A DNA stretch of 64,000 bases from Xenia sp. Carnegie-2017 (lineage: Eukaryota; Cnidaria; Anthozoa; Malacalcyonacea; Xeniidae): assembly GCF_021976095.1 (NCBI RefSeq), contig NW_025813481.1, positions 1,635,001 to 1,699,000 of the forward strand, given 5' to 3'. Shown piece by piece: positions 22,501-37,500 of the stretch (positions are counted from its first letter, which is position 1; every line of letters begins with the position of its first letter). The notes under the pieces were generated by a model that was not told the DNA's origin, made no database searches, and saw only the letters and a list, made by a program, of their open reading frames with translations. The position numbers were made by a program, and so were the translations under genes.

Positions 22501-25500
22501 CCTTGTCTTCAGATTCGCCACTCTCGTCTCCGGAATCATTATCGACATCGTGTGTTTCACCATCGAAATCTTCACTCATCTCAATACCGTTTTCTTCATC
22601 CGCTATTTGTTCACCACTTTCGTTTTCCTTTTCATCGCTATCTTGCTGTGCAGAACCGTGTAACTACAACGAAAAATTAAAAGAAAAAGATTTCAAACAA
22701 CCGAGCTTGAAAGGAAGGTTTTCACTGCATCTTCCTTTTGAAACTGATCCAGTGGCAGACACTTAATGAAGTATAACGGTGGGGGGTGAGTGGGTGGCTT
22801 GACCCAAAGGGAAAGGATTCGCCAGAACACCGTACCCTTACAACAAGAAAGTGATGAAGATCTAAAGCGTACGCTAGGACGTGGACAGAGAAGATGTCTA
22901 TCAAATAGTCCTTAATTAACATATTAGTTAGATTATATTCATGTGATTTGTGATTTTTAAGATATTTTTAGTCTTTTAAAATATGGGCTCCGGTGTCTGC
23001 CATAGAACAAATCATTTCTACATCATATTTCGAAAGAAAAGTTACAGTTCCTCCATTGAAATGAATATTCCTCGTAAAATTACAAAAATATACACCTCCC
23101 CCTTACCTGTTCCTCGTTCTCGATCTGATCACTGACATCTTTCATGCCTTCACCTTCCCCCACGCCACAATTTTCGGCATCTTCAAAAGAGGTTGCTCCC
23201 TCGCCTTCTCCATCATCCAGGTCGGGCGGCAGACAGAACCCTTTCGTCAATAATTCCACAAAGACGGCAAGCAGAATCGACTGTAGTTTACACGAAACTC
23301 GATGGCATATCAACAATTGGTGAAAATGATATTCCACAAGAAGAACGTATTGGGAAAAATGTGGGAGAATACTTATCATAATCTTGCAAATTAACTGTTT
23401 CAATGAAGGACAATCATCCGTTTCATCACTTGCTTTGGTAAAGAATTCCACATACGAATTGATGTCATTCGTTATTTCTTTGATCGAAAGACATGATATA
23501 TCCTCAAAAAGATCTTCCATTTTTCCAACAAAGTACTTTTCAATAGTGAAGTCTGCTAAAGTAATAGAAGTGCATCAGCATAGTTCGGTTTATACAAGTT
23601 GTAAGACGCGATCGTCTATAACTTATTTTGTGGGATTTCAAAAACCTATTAGCTTTTGAGCAGAAAATATTAAAAGCTCACCCTCATCGTCAAATGTTTC
23701 AAAATCTTTCTCAGAATCCCTTATCTTATACCATTTCTGAAAGGTCACAAGAATTCGATTCCGTATCTGCGAAACTCTTTCGAGATAGTGTGCTGATGAC
23801 TCTACGTATGTAAGGGAAAGAAAAAACTTGGTAAATAATGAATAAAAATACGAGAAAAATAAAAAAAGACGAGAACTAGAAAAAAATAAAAAATAACAAT
23901 ACGAGAACAAGTACAAGTAATGGATGAAGGAGTACAAAAAATAAATAAAAAAATATGAGAACACTTTGGAATAAAGTCGAAACACGGTGCCATCCAGTAA
24001 ACTGTTATAGTGGCGAGAATATCTCGTCCATACGCAGTTTAAAAGAGATTTGACTCGTCTCCAATCCCTGTGGGCTTGGGAGCTCAACATATAGACCGGC
24101 GGACTAGTATCCCTCGGTGCGAGTTCAAATCTCGTGCATATAAAACCGTGTTAGGATTAATATTATGAATACAAGAACAAGTACCACATACTCAAGGCCA
24201 TTTACCTTCATTATGACTACGTTGGTTGTCTCTGGACTCAATTTGACACCATTTTGTAAACGTTGTGTACGTCACGGAAATTTCTTTTCTTAAATCGTGA
24301 ACACGTTTTCCCAAACCAACAGGACTACAATGAAGTTGAAAACGTAGACAAAAGGTAAGCAAAGGGAAGAACACTTGTAAAAAGTTGTTTTCATGGTCTT
24401 CAAACAAACCTTGAATCATATTTTAAAAACTCGTCCAAATATTCATTACATTTTTTGACATTCTCAAACGACGTCTTTAACATTTCATATTCATCCCTGC
24501 GTTGAATGACAATGCATGGAATTGTTGAGAAGAAAAATTATAGTGACGAGCAAATCAAAAGACATTTCATCGTACCGAGAGGCGATAAAAACGCCATCAT
24601 CCCTAGCTGGTTCTTGGTTTAGAACTAAAGCTTGCTTCAAGAGATTTGATTTGATCTTTGATATTTCGACAAGAAAAGTCTACAATATGATAGGACAGTC
24701 AAAATATTGATTGGACAACACGAGCGAGAAAATATTGATTAGATGAGATGAGCAAGAAAAAGGTTTGTTAAATCCAAAACTTGGAAGAGCAATGAAGACA
24801 TTTATACTCTTTCAACTTCTGTTTTGAGAACAAGGCAGAGAAGTATATTGTAATTTACCTCAACTGCATTCTTTAGGCAAACGTAAACATCATCGTCTTT
24901 AGAACATTTAGCAAGATTCGATAAGCTGTGAAAATCCGGACTCATGCTAGAATCGATTTTGACATCAGGACAAGCTTCTGTGAAAATCCGAATTTCATCA
25001 GAGGTCTCCAAGCATCTATTCAGGAGATCATCAAGTTTTCGCTGCAAATAATGAAGAAAGATCACCGGTAAGGGAAGATTTCGATTCAAGTTCAAAGAAA
25101 GAAGCATTGAATTAAATTTCTACTAACTGTCCATTGTGAAACTTTGATTTGATGAGGTAGTCGACACGATGGTTCTAGTGCTAGCTTCTCCAGTTGTTTT
25201 CCTGTCATGCTAAACAAAATGTACAACGTACCATAGGACTACAATTGATGATAAAGGACTACAATTAATGATACAAGACTACAAGTAATGATAAAGGACT
25301 ACAAGTAATGATGAAGGAGTACAAGTAATGATGAAGGACTACAAATAATGATGTAGGGGTACAAGTAATGATGAAGGATTACAGGAAATGATGAAGGACT
25401 ACAAGTAATAATGAAGAGGTACAAGTAATGATGAAGGACTACAAGTAATGATGAAGGGGTACAAGTAATGATGAAGGGGTACAAGTGGCAATGCAAGACA

Positions 25501-28500
25501 AAGTATCGATTGTTCATTCATACCGCAAATTAGAAAACATCTTGCCAACACTTGATATTATTTCTCTTTGCCTTTGAGTGATTTGTCGTAAATGTTCAGC
25601 AATACCTTTAATACGGTCAACATCGCCCATCGTTAAATCCTACAAGACAGAAACTATCGAAACAAAGACAACCGAAGACTACTGATTAAAGAAACTCAAC
25701 ACGAAGCAACGTTCAGTGGTCAAAAATAAAATTAATAAAAAAACAAAATGACTGTTACTATCAACCAGAGGAAAAATGAGCCGTCGTCATGATAGGAAAG
25801 TTAAGCTAGGCATATTTGTAGATGTAGATCGTCCAGGTTAGTAAAGTCTAGAGAAGAACTGTTGGTGTTAAAGTTGACTGACAATTCGACAACCTTAGCG
25901 GTAGTCATCTTCAGAGTCAAGTGAGGAGTAAACGTCAGGTTTGCCGTATTTGTTATCTGGTTCTTATGTCTGGTTGTTTACTTCTTACTTGACTCTGAAG
26001 ATGACTACCGCTAAGGTTGTCGAAACGTCAGTCAACTTTAACACAAACTTCTTAGGACTGAACAAACCTGGACGATCTACTTCTACAAACGTGTAACAAT
26101 ACTTTTTGGTTCAAACTTTATAAAGTTAAGCAATCTTATTAACGACAAATCCATTTACCTTTGACGGTGATGAAAGAAGGTTGTTCACGGCAGTGTTGCG
26201 GTAAACACATTTTTGATAATATTCCATCGAACTTTCCCACAATGATGCAAAACATCCATATTTTCTGAAGAGAAAAAGAAAATAAGCGAGTGAATACTTT
26301 CCCCACAACAAATTAACATTTTTCAAAGCTATTTACTTGTCTTCCATGATATTGTCCATGTTTTTCAGTCGTTTTGAAAGGTCAGAGGTATCGACCAACA
26401 TAGGATTTTTCAAAGAGTTTTGCTGGCAAATGTTTATGCCTTTACGGTACGACAAACCTGGATAAAATTTGAAGTTGTCAAACGTTGGAGACGAAACATA
26501 GTTTATTTTGCATTATTTTCGTCAACGAAACGTTCATCACCTATCTTTTTTAATTCCTTGAACAAGTCAGCTAAAGATCTCTTTTTCATAACGTGAACGT
26601 GTTTGATAAACCGAGTGCGTTCTTCACCAGTCTACAATATGGTGCACAAGTAAGCTAAAGATCTCTTTTTTATTACGTGAACGTGTTTGATAAACCGAGT
26701 GCGTTCTTCACCAGTCTACAATATGGTGCACAAGTTACTAAATCGAAGCTTGTGCACTGCAAGTTACATGAAATAAGTCACAAACCTTTTTTCCAATTTC
26801 CCATTGTTGCAGACTTAGTGCCTTGCTCACTATCTCACCTTAAGATATAAATGTACTCGTCAGATACAAGCAAAATGATGCTGCACTTGTAGAAAAGACA
26901 AATACCGGCTAATTTATCCACAGAAAAAGATGATCTCTCGTATCTTGAAGTGTTCAGCTTGCGTTGCGTTAACTTTCGCATTTTGGTAAACAATTTTGAT
27001 GATAGTTGAGATTCACTTTCTTCATTCTCAAGATTCGGCATCTAAAAATATCATCACAACCATACGATTTACAACATAAACAAACGAGTCAAACTTATCG
27101 TTTGATAGAGCACTACAAAGACTGCTTTTCGCAGAATCATTCGTGTCATTTCAGCCGTTTTTGTCACACAATCAAACTGGGGGAAGTCCAATACGGACGA
27201 TTAAAAACCTCGATAGAAATGACTGAAATGACGCAGACGAATATGTGAAAAGCAAAAATTCGCACGTTATATGGATAGCAAACTCATAGAGAGAGAGTGG
27301 AATCAGTTTGTTAAACAAAATTTTTATCTTGATAAAAAACCTTGAATTCTTTAGGCGACAGGAAATCATCAACTGCCAATTTAAACATTTCGTTATCGTT
27401 CGTTTGATTTTCCTTTTCTAAGGCGACCACTTTACCAGTAGAGTTTAGAATTGCATCGATTCCTACGGATAATGAGGCCTGCAACACAGACCAAGCACAA
27501 AGTTTCAGATACATCGAAATTATCCCGAAAAAGTTGAGATAGAAGTATTATTCTCATATTCATCGCTCGGCACATAACTATATTGCAAAGTTTCCAGACA
27601 ACTTTCCACTAAACATAACTATATTGCAAAGTTGCCAGACTACTTTCCACTAAACATGACTATATTGCAAAATTGCCAAACAACTTTCCACTAAACATAA
27701 CTATATTGTAAAGTTGCCAGACAACTTTCCACTAAACATAACTATATTGAAAAATTGCCAGAGAACTTTCCACTAAACATAACTATATTGCAAAGTTGCC
27801 AGACTACTTTCCACTAAACATGACTATATTGCAAAATTGCCAAACAACTTTCCACTAAACATAACTATATTGCAAAGTTGCCAGACAACTTTCCACTAAA
27901 CATAACTATATTGAAAAATTGCCAGAGAACTTTCCACTAAACATAACTATATTGCAAAGTTGCCAGACAACTTTCCACTAAACATAACTATATTGCAAAG
28001 TTGCCAGACAACTTTCCACTAAACATAACTATATTGCAAAGTTGCTGACAACTTTCCACTAAACATAACTATATTGCAAAGTTGCCAGACAACTTTCCAC
28101 TAAACATAACTATATTGCAAAGTTGCCAGACAACTTTCCACTAAACATAACTATATTGCAAAATTGCCAGACAACTTTACACTAAACATAACTATATTGC
28201 AAAGTTGCCAGACAACTTTCCACTAAACATAACTATATTGCAAAGTTGCCAGACAACTTTCCACTAAACATAACTATATTGCAAAATTGCCAGACAACTT
28301 TACACTAAACATAACTATATTGCAAAATTGCCAGAGAACTTTCCACAAAACATAACTATATTGCAAAATTGCCAGACAACTTTCCACTAAACATAAATAT
28401 ATTGCAAAGTTGCCAGACAACTTTCCACTAAACATGACTATATTATCTAAAAAAAGCTGTCATACAATCATACTTGCAGAACACGGAGAAAGCCTTGCAT

Positions 28501-31500
28501 GAAATTGAGAGCAATAAAATATTGTGCATATTCTACACGAATCATTTCTAAGAACTTGAAAAGAACTTACTCTGTATTTTTTCATGAATTTCAGCAAAGT
28601 ATAATGAGATTTTGACGCTGTTTCCTTCATGGCCCAATAATTGATGTCTTTCCACTTGATAATCTTGATGAAATCCTATCAAGAATTCATGATTATGAAG
28701 TAACTCAAGAACTGTACGTTCACATTTTGCTAACAATACAAAGGAGGCAAAAATATCAATAAATTATACACAACCTTTAACTCTTTCTCGATCGGAGTCT
28801 TTGCTTTCTGAATAAAATCATTCACTTGCGACTGAAATTGTTTGTAGTAACAATATACGTTCCACAGTATAATCACCACGATATCTAGGAAAAAAAACAT
28901 TAAGAAAAAACTCCAGATGTCACCATATTCAAAGCGACAAAACCCGTTAAGTGTGTAAAAAACTCCAGATGTCACCATATTCAAAGCGACAAAACCCGTT
29001 AAGTGTGTAAACCTGAATTATCTTCCTTGTCCAAGATTTTCTGAGAATGAAAGGCCCGTAGCATGTTTAACCTCTGACAGAATTCTCCTATGGACGATTT
29101 CTCAATAAACTGCTGTAAGATATTGATGAATTCCGTGCAATCTGCTTGTTCATTAGAGCGGGAAAATTCCTGGATCACGTGATGAAGATGAAACCAGCAA
29201 TGATTGGCTCTATCACTCACGTTCACTTCACAAACTCGCAACAAAGAAGACCAGCACCTTGAAACAAATTACCATCTCCATTTAGCAGGCTTCTTCAGAA
29301 ATTTTTTGAACTTATCTAACTTTACCTTAACTCTAACTTTCTCCATTGGATAATCATTTGGGTGACTTCATTCAGATTGATCCTTATGGAAACATGGCGA
29401 CTGGCATTACATTCCCACTCCTGAAATCATAACGATTGTTCAAGCATTTGGATACATCGGGAACATTATATACATGACCTTACATGACAACAAAGTACAT
29501 ACAAGTACACCAGGGATATTTTATCATGTAATAGAATGACGTAACTCGACTACAGAGTACTGAGACATTAGAGTACAATAGATGATAAGTCATACCCACA
29601 ATTCACAGTGTTTTCTTTACCTGTGAATACTTTAACAAGATTTCTAAACCATTAAGAATTTTCATTACAGGACTTGTTACAGAAAATGAAAGAATACGCT
29701 CGATGGTTTGACACAACTGTAAAATAAGAATCGATAAAGTTGGAAAACCAATATAATATTGCACAGGATTTGCTTCGATCTCGAGTCTCTTCTTTACCTG
29801 AGCGAGCGTTGGATGCTCCGGCCATTCTACAAGCAGTTGTTCTAATCTCGTCTTAAAGCGTAGAAGTATCGGTACAACTTTTACAGTTTCCTTTAAATTG
29901 CTGTCGTGGTAAATATCGTATTCTTCACCTCTGTAAAAATGTAAACTCTCAACCACAAAAGACAAATATTAAGCATGCTATGTGATACGCGCAACGCCTT
30001 ACCTTTTCTCGAACAAAGAACTCATGAAATGATGCTATAATTTAAAGTAGAAAAATAACAGAAACAAACGTGATTGACAACTCAAGCTAATAAAACATAG
30101 AAAATGGGTCTTGCACTAATCACCTTAATTTCAGCTCCTTCTTCATGGCTAGACAAATATCTCATCAACATCGAGCTCATAATGAGATGACTGGGAGAAC
30201 TATCGTCCCGTAAATCACCATCTGTAAAATACAAAAACTTTGCTAAATTCAATGTATTCGTCCCTTTGAAGACAGTCACTTCTCCAGGCTAAAGTATAAA
30301 CCGTACAAAACAAGGAAATGTCATTCTTGTACAAACCGGATAGATCAGAAAGTGCGACCACTTCAGAAGAAATGTTATAACGGTGAAACACGATTTCAAA
30401 CGCATCTCTTTCTTCATCCACCTTCAGATAATCTTTGTTATTGAAGGTTGAAAACACATCGCATACATTGGGAGAACAACATAATATGAACTGATGCATA
30501 TTACAGAACTGTGTTAGGTCTAAAACACCAATATCGCTCTTCTTCTCGTTTGTATTCTTCGCGCTGCCATGTGACAGTTCTTGTGTTTCTGCTGACTCAA
30601 GTTCTTTGAAGTCATCATCAAATCTTGTAAATATTTCTTCGATATCTTTCTGATTTAGCTCAACTTCGGACGACTCGTCCTCACAATACGTTTGCGTTTT
30701 AAACTTGTACAAGCTTTCATTTTCGACTTCTTCAAGTCTTCTTTCTTCCTCGCGTTTCAACCATAAAGTTTGGTAATATTTTACAATGATGTTCAGAAAT
30801 TGAATGTCATCCGTTGTCGTGTAACCTTGTAAATAGACTTTTCGTCTTAATATACGCAGGACGAGCAACCAAATTCTACAAAAACAGGAAATGTAATCAC
30901 ACGACATAAATATTCGAATAAGTATTACATAAAAGATGAAGGTAAGTTCCTTTTATAAGTAAACAAAGTTCAGATTTAAAAGAAAATTACCTGCACTTAA
31001 ACATTTCACAATATTCTTCGTTATTGACAAAAGGAGACGAATAATTTTTGAACAGAGCTAAACAAAGATTAAAACATTTGAAAGTAAGCAAAGCAATTAT
31101 TACAGACAATTAAAATAATGAAAATCTGAGCTTTTAAACCTTCTATGCCAAGAGATACTTTCTCACTCAACAAGGCAGAGACCGTCGATGAAGTTGAACG
31201 ATGCGAAAACGAGAATGGAAGCACAAGTGAAAGCATTTCGTTAGGAAAGCAAATCTGTAAAAATAAAATTGTTTCGATACGAGTTAAGATTCAAATTAGG
31301 AATGCTTCGGCGTTTGACAAAAATGTGACGACATGATTATTACCTTGAAATCTTTAAAGCTCTTTCCGTATTTAGCCCATTTTACAGCATTTTGTACAGT
31401 CGACAAAACAATGTCTGTTCCTTTAAGAATCTGAGAAGAATATAACGAAATATGTCAAAAACATATTAATCCTTGTGTATCAAGATGACACAATAAATGA

Positions 31501-34500
31501 AACAATCTAGTCTTTGTAACATTCTTGTAGTATAATACAACATATAAAAATGGAGTAACTCAACTCTACTGATTTTGCGAGAATTTTCAAGCCAAAAATT
31601 GTTATTTTGCCGACATGAGTACATACCTGATTCAAGCCACAAATATAAGGACCCAAGATATCCTGATAAGCTACGAACTCTACAAGTTGTTCTGTAAATG
31701 TTTGAATTGTTTTCTTCCATGTCTTCAAGTAGGAAATACCACGACTAAGATCAACTGACTTCTCTATATTTTCTCCAATCAAAACGAACGACGACATCGC
31801 GTGAAGTGTCGTCAATGCTTCCATGTAGTTTGCCACATTGTTTGAAAAATGTTCGAGAATTCCAGTTATCTTTCGAAACTAAAAAAAACGTAAAAAAAGA
31901 TCAGCTGTACATCTTGTGGTCAAATGTTTACTATGGATGTAGCAACTCACTTGAGATGGAACAGGTCTGTAGGCCACCTCTTCACCCAGAGAGGAAAGTT
32001 GAGATCTTAGAAACTTTTGATATTCGACTAGATTCTTTACGAAACTTGGATTAACTTGAAGCGTTGATTCTGCATCGCGTTCTCTGCTGATGTTGACACC
32101 TGTCAGCATTTCCTCGTTCCGTGCTCGAATCTTCAATTCAGTGTTCATATCTTCAATCTAAAACAACACGAAAGTAAATTTAGTATATCGCCACATTCTT
32201 CACTGATTCTAATCGTTTTTCTTCTGGTAAAACAGAGTCAAATGCAGTGACGAGCATACCTCTTTATTCATACTATCAACCTTGAAATTTGTCTCTTCAA
32301 CTGGATCCAATACGCCAACGGGACGAAGCAACGTTGATTGAAGCATTCCCAGCTGAATCCAGCAAAGACCCACAGAAAATTGTCTCATGTACGTACGGTT
32401 CGACTCTAAAAAAATCACGAAGATAAAGTATCTTAATGCTCCCATAATTTGTTCATTTGAAAGAACGAGTGAATAGCGATAAGCTATAAAACTAATTAGG
32501 TAAATGAAGGGAAAACTCGCACTAAATTCACTTACCTTTATTGAAATTTTTAAAATCTGCCATTTGAATTAAGCCAATACCAAGAAGTGATAAACATTTT
32601 TCAAGAATACCTCGAGCAACTAGTTTCATTTCCAGCTGAGAAATGTTTTCTTTGATCTTTGATACGCATTCCTGTATTATTTGTTTATCTTCGTTCGATA
32701 ATCTTCCAGCGCATGATATATTAAGCAATTTAGTGCATATAGAAGCAAAATCTCCTTGATCATTGAAACATTGAAGCAGCCGAACAAATGCAATAAAGAT
32801 CGATTTCAATTCAGCTTGACTAAAAGAAGAAAAGCACATTAGCAACTAAAAAAATACCTTAACATTGAAAAACGAAAAACTTATAACTTTTTCTCTCACC
32901 AATGCACGAGCTTCATATGCGGAAAGTAATTTTGATTAATCCAAAGAAATGAAACAAAGTAGCGATATTCATCAAACTTCTTCTTCACATTCATTAAACT
33001 CGGGAAACCGCTTTCATTACCAATCAAACAGTATTCACTCCTCGCGTTGCAACGTAAGAATTGAAACGTTTTAGTAAAACACGAGGAGTGAAGAGGAAGA
33101 GTATTCTGTGAAAGTACAAAACACAGTTGAACGTTTCACATATTACGATGAGAAACTAAACAAAGTCTTTATCACGTACCTTGTCTCCAACGTATCCTAA
33201 TTCTGCCTCATCACAGATGCTGAGCATATTTTTGATCTACAGTAGATGATAGAACTTAAATACCACTTCACGACTACATATATCTACTGAAAATGAATGA
33301 CTCTCATCAAACAAACGTCGCGCGTAACTAGCAACCTCCTGCCCACCTCAAAGCGTGAGCTTATATTAGATACTTTCCTTTAATATACATCACACTGCAA
33401 TGAATATCAATATAATATAATAGTGGGTTCTCCATTGGACTTAGAAACAGTATATTTAGTACATTTTCAGCACATTTTCAGTACATCTTCAGTACATTTG
33501 ACTTTGAAGATGACTACCGCTAAGGTTGTCCAAACGTCAGTCAACAACAACAACAAAAACAGTCCTTCTCAGAACTATACTAACCTGGACGATCTACATT
33601 TACAAACATGTAACAATGCTCCCGGGTTCAAAGCATTTACTTTAGTTTACTTAGTCTTACTTTTTATTTTTCGCACTATAATTTATAGAAATGATCTAAA
33701 CGCCTCTCTCTATTAAACACCATACTACAACCACTATAATTTATTGTTAAGCTTCCCGAGCGTTTGTTTGATTATTCACAGTTTGATTATTTGTTTGATT
33801 ATTCACCTGTTTGATTAAGCTTCCCGAGCGTTTGTTTGATTATGCCTTTAAATGAATCAAACAAAACTTACACGTACCTCAGGATTTTTCAAAATTAATC
33901 GTACCAATGACAAGTGCAAAGGAATCTTTAAGCAATGGACAACACAAAACTGCTGCAAGCAATCTAACATCCTCGCCATCTTTGAGTTCGACTTATCTGT
34001 CCTGCAATGCAGGAAAATTTGACGCATAAACTCATTGTAACTTTGGTGCTGTCTGATGTCTTGTGTATTAAAGGCGGGGAGACGAGGGGAGGGTTGAATT
34101 AATATTCTGACATTATTAAGTGAATTTAAAATGCATACATACCTCGCTTCACGAACATACATCAGCTTTAACAAAGTCACGCATTCCATAAAAGCGTAAT
34201 AAGAAACAAGTTCACGGTAAGTCTCGATCATTTCCGAAGTCAGGAATTCAACAGAAACTCCGCTGTCCTTGTTCTCATGGTCAGCTATAGATATCTGAGC
34301 CAACTGTGATGGTAGATCAGCAAAGGAAGGATTCTTTTTTTCTTTCTCGGACAGATGTCGAATGACGTCTTCGATAAATTTCTTAACCGTCGCTATTATC
34401 ATAAGCAAAGATGTTTTTTTTTCAAAAAAGTGGAATTCGTTATTCATTTTAAATCTTCCGTACGTAATATTAAAGTTCACTCACACGCACACTCAACAGA

Positions 34501-37500
34501 ATGGATTCAAAATTACTTCATTATGAAGTGAAGGTGTTTCTTCTCAAATGAATGCTGAATTGATATATTCTATGTAAATCTTACCATAAATGAACGAATA
34601 ACTTTGTCATTGATTAGAGAGAGCGATTTCTATGTTGTACTCAGCAAGTGTGAGTGAGCTTTTACAATGAAATCATTCAAGTGCACCAATCTTCAATATT
34701 TAACTTACACAACGTATCTACTGCATTCTCTCTCGTAATTCGTCCATGACGAAGTGCCATTAATGCCATCAAGTGTTCCGTTAAAGAAATTCCCCAAAAT
34801 CGGAACTGCTTCATCCAAACACCAAATGTTCCATCTGCTTGATGATTGATGATCCAATTGTTACAGCGACGGTATAAGTAGGTAAGTTTTGCCTGATAAA
34901 AACAAACGATAATTTCTACACAACTAAGGTATTTGCTGTCGATTTTAGTTTTTAGTTTCCTAAAACATAGAAGGAAATTCATACATAACATCCACATAGC
35001 AGCCACGTCCCAAGGCCTCCACGACAACAAGCAGCCTCGTACCCAGGCCCCCACATCACTCTCGAATAGTCTCAATGAACAGTAACTTACTCTCGACTTA
35101 CCCACAAATCACATAATTCTTTCATGTTAAAAGCGGTTGGGCGGTGAAAGTTTTTCATTAAGCTCCAGTGGCACGAAGAAAGTTCGTTGTAAGGATGACA
35201 GATGTCGTCGAGACACTTTCTAACAGTCAAAAGCTTTTGCAAGTCAACACTGAAAGGAATTATAACAATTAAAAAACACGTAAATTCTTAGTAACGACGA
35301 TGGCTACACTAGAAATCTCAACTATAACAACTTTCGAAGGGATTGACAACTTACATTTGACTAGAATGAGCGTCGAAAGTTTTCGAGATGAAGTCAACAG
35401 TTTCCCAGCTAAAAAATCGCCAGTACATGTCAAATAAATAATGACAACTCTCGTTTGAAGTCAAACATTCTGTACACGCGTCTAAAAACTTTCGGTAATT
35501 TCGCAAGGCAATCCATGTCTGAAAACGAGAAAATTACGAATCAGGAAAATGTCATCCAATGACACAAGGCATCATTCACAACATTCAAACACCATTCACA
35601 ACATCAAAGTTTTACTGAACATTTATTCATATTTTAGCAGCTAGAGCAGTGCCTCAAAGACAACACTAACAAAGACAAGGTTTTGCTAAAATCCTTCGAA
35701 TCCTTCTCAAATTTCATATTCTCAAACACAATAACAAAATTTTTGGCAATATCAATAGAGCCTCAACAGTCCCATAGTGTACCTCTATGTACCTCAATGT
35801 ACTTCTCACGCAATGTTTACCTACATCACTTAGTGTACCTCACTCACGCAGTTTAACTTCGATGACATACAGTAAAAACACTCAAAAATTTTTTCGATCA
35901 CTATGACTTAGTGTCTTCAATCACATTGTATACCTTGTATGAAAAGTTATCATCGAACACCACATCCGAGTTGTCCAAAAGCCATCGTAAACATTCTTGG
36001 CATGATTGAATAAGTGGGAAAATATGTTGAAGACCTTCATGAGGGAGATTCTCGACACTAATTTCATCTAAATTCAGACAGGATAATACATGAGGAGATG
36101 TTTCAACATGCTTGAAATAAATATTGATGCATACTATTCGTGTATGCCAATGATAATGCCAAAGGACTTCTCGGATGTAATTTCTTAATTGAAGAATCTA
36201 TTTTAGCCTCCAACCACAAAAGGGTCCATAACAAGAACACCCTATTGATATAAAACAAAGCATTCATTACGTTCAAATAGTTACAAATGAAAACATGATG
36301 ATATAGCTTAAAATACGTGAAATCTTTCCATTACATATACTTTTACCTGTTTGTGTAACTATACAGCTGAGTTACGACCTGCTGGTCGGACGAAAACTTG
36401 TGAGAAATCTGCTCAAACATTGGTCCATTTACTCTGAGATTTATTGGTTGATAGCAGTCATCAAAACAAATATCTACATAAACAGGTGCAGGGTTTTTTC
36501 AACATGAAAAGTATTCAACATATACAATAATTTGCATAGATAATGCAAACTAAAACGTCGGACAACTACAACAATTTTTTGTAAATATGACAATCTTTAA
36601 GATCTTAATAAAGTAAATCGTTTGAACCCGGGAGTATTGTTACATGTTTGTAGATGTAGATCGTCCAGGTTAGTATAGTGCTGAGAAGGACTGTTTTTGT
36701 TGTTGTTAACTGACGTTTCGACAACCTTAGCGGTAGTCATCTTCAGAGTCAGTTCTAAGGAAGTTGTTAGCAAGTTGTTCGACAGAGCGACTACATACCT
36801 TTAACATCTTCATATACATTACAGCATTATACTTCAAATACAACAAAAATATAAAAAGCAAAACGTACCTTTAAATTCACTAGCCATAAATGTGAAAAAG
36901 TCGAGCAGTCCTTTACAAGCATTGCTACCAAATAAACGTTCAAGAAAATATTCTGCCTTCTGGACTTCTGTCGTTGACACATTATCCTCCATCAAACCAG
37001 GTAACGAACATTTCAACCATTGCAATCTCATTCTCCAGTCTCCTACACAACACCACTCCAGAAAGAGAGAAATGGCCAAAGTATTTTCTTTATAAGTATT
37101 TCTTGCATCATTCAAAATTCGTTTCAATGCATTAAAATGCCAGACGATCATAGAATGAACAGATTTTTTCTGAAAATCGATTCCAGAAGGACTCTCGAGA
37201 CAAATGAAACCTTTTGAAGGAGACATCATCTCTTCATTTGACAGCTGCAAGAAAATTCAAAAAGTCCAATTCTTGAACTAAGCTAAAAAACATCTGAAGT
37301 TGAATACAATCAAACATATGAAGTTGAACGTCGTTATAAAGAAGAGATTAAAAACCAGTGAGGTAAAACCATTGAACTAAAATATATGGAATGCTACCTA
37401 AAGCAAATAATTGAAGCCAAATCTTAGACCCAGACACGCGAGATTACACCCAGACATGCGTGTATTGTGTTTCGAGATTCTCTCGCGGAGTGAAAATTGA

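Noticed and set aside
21058-22766. Serine-rich plus-strand open frames opposite MDN1 exons 77-81
   Set aside because: They are the complementary strand of Asp/Glu-rich codons, which read as Ser runs.
24055-24140. Functional tRNA gene
   Set aside because: The acceptor and anticodon stems do not pair; only the B-box and T arm look right.
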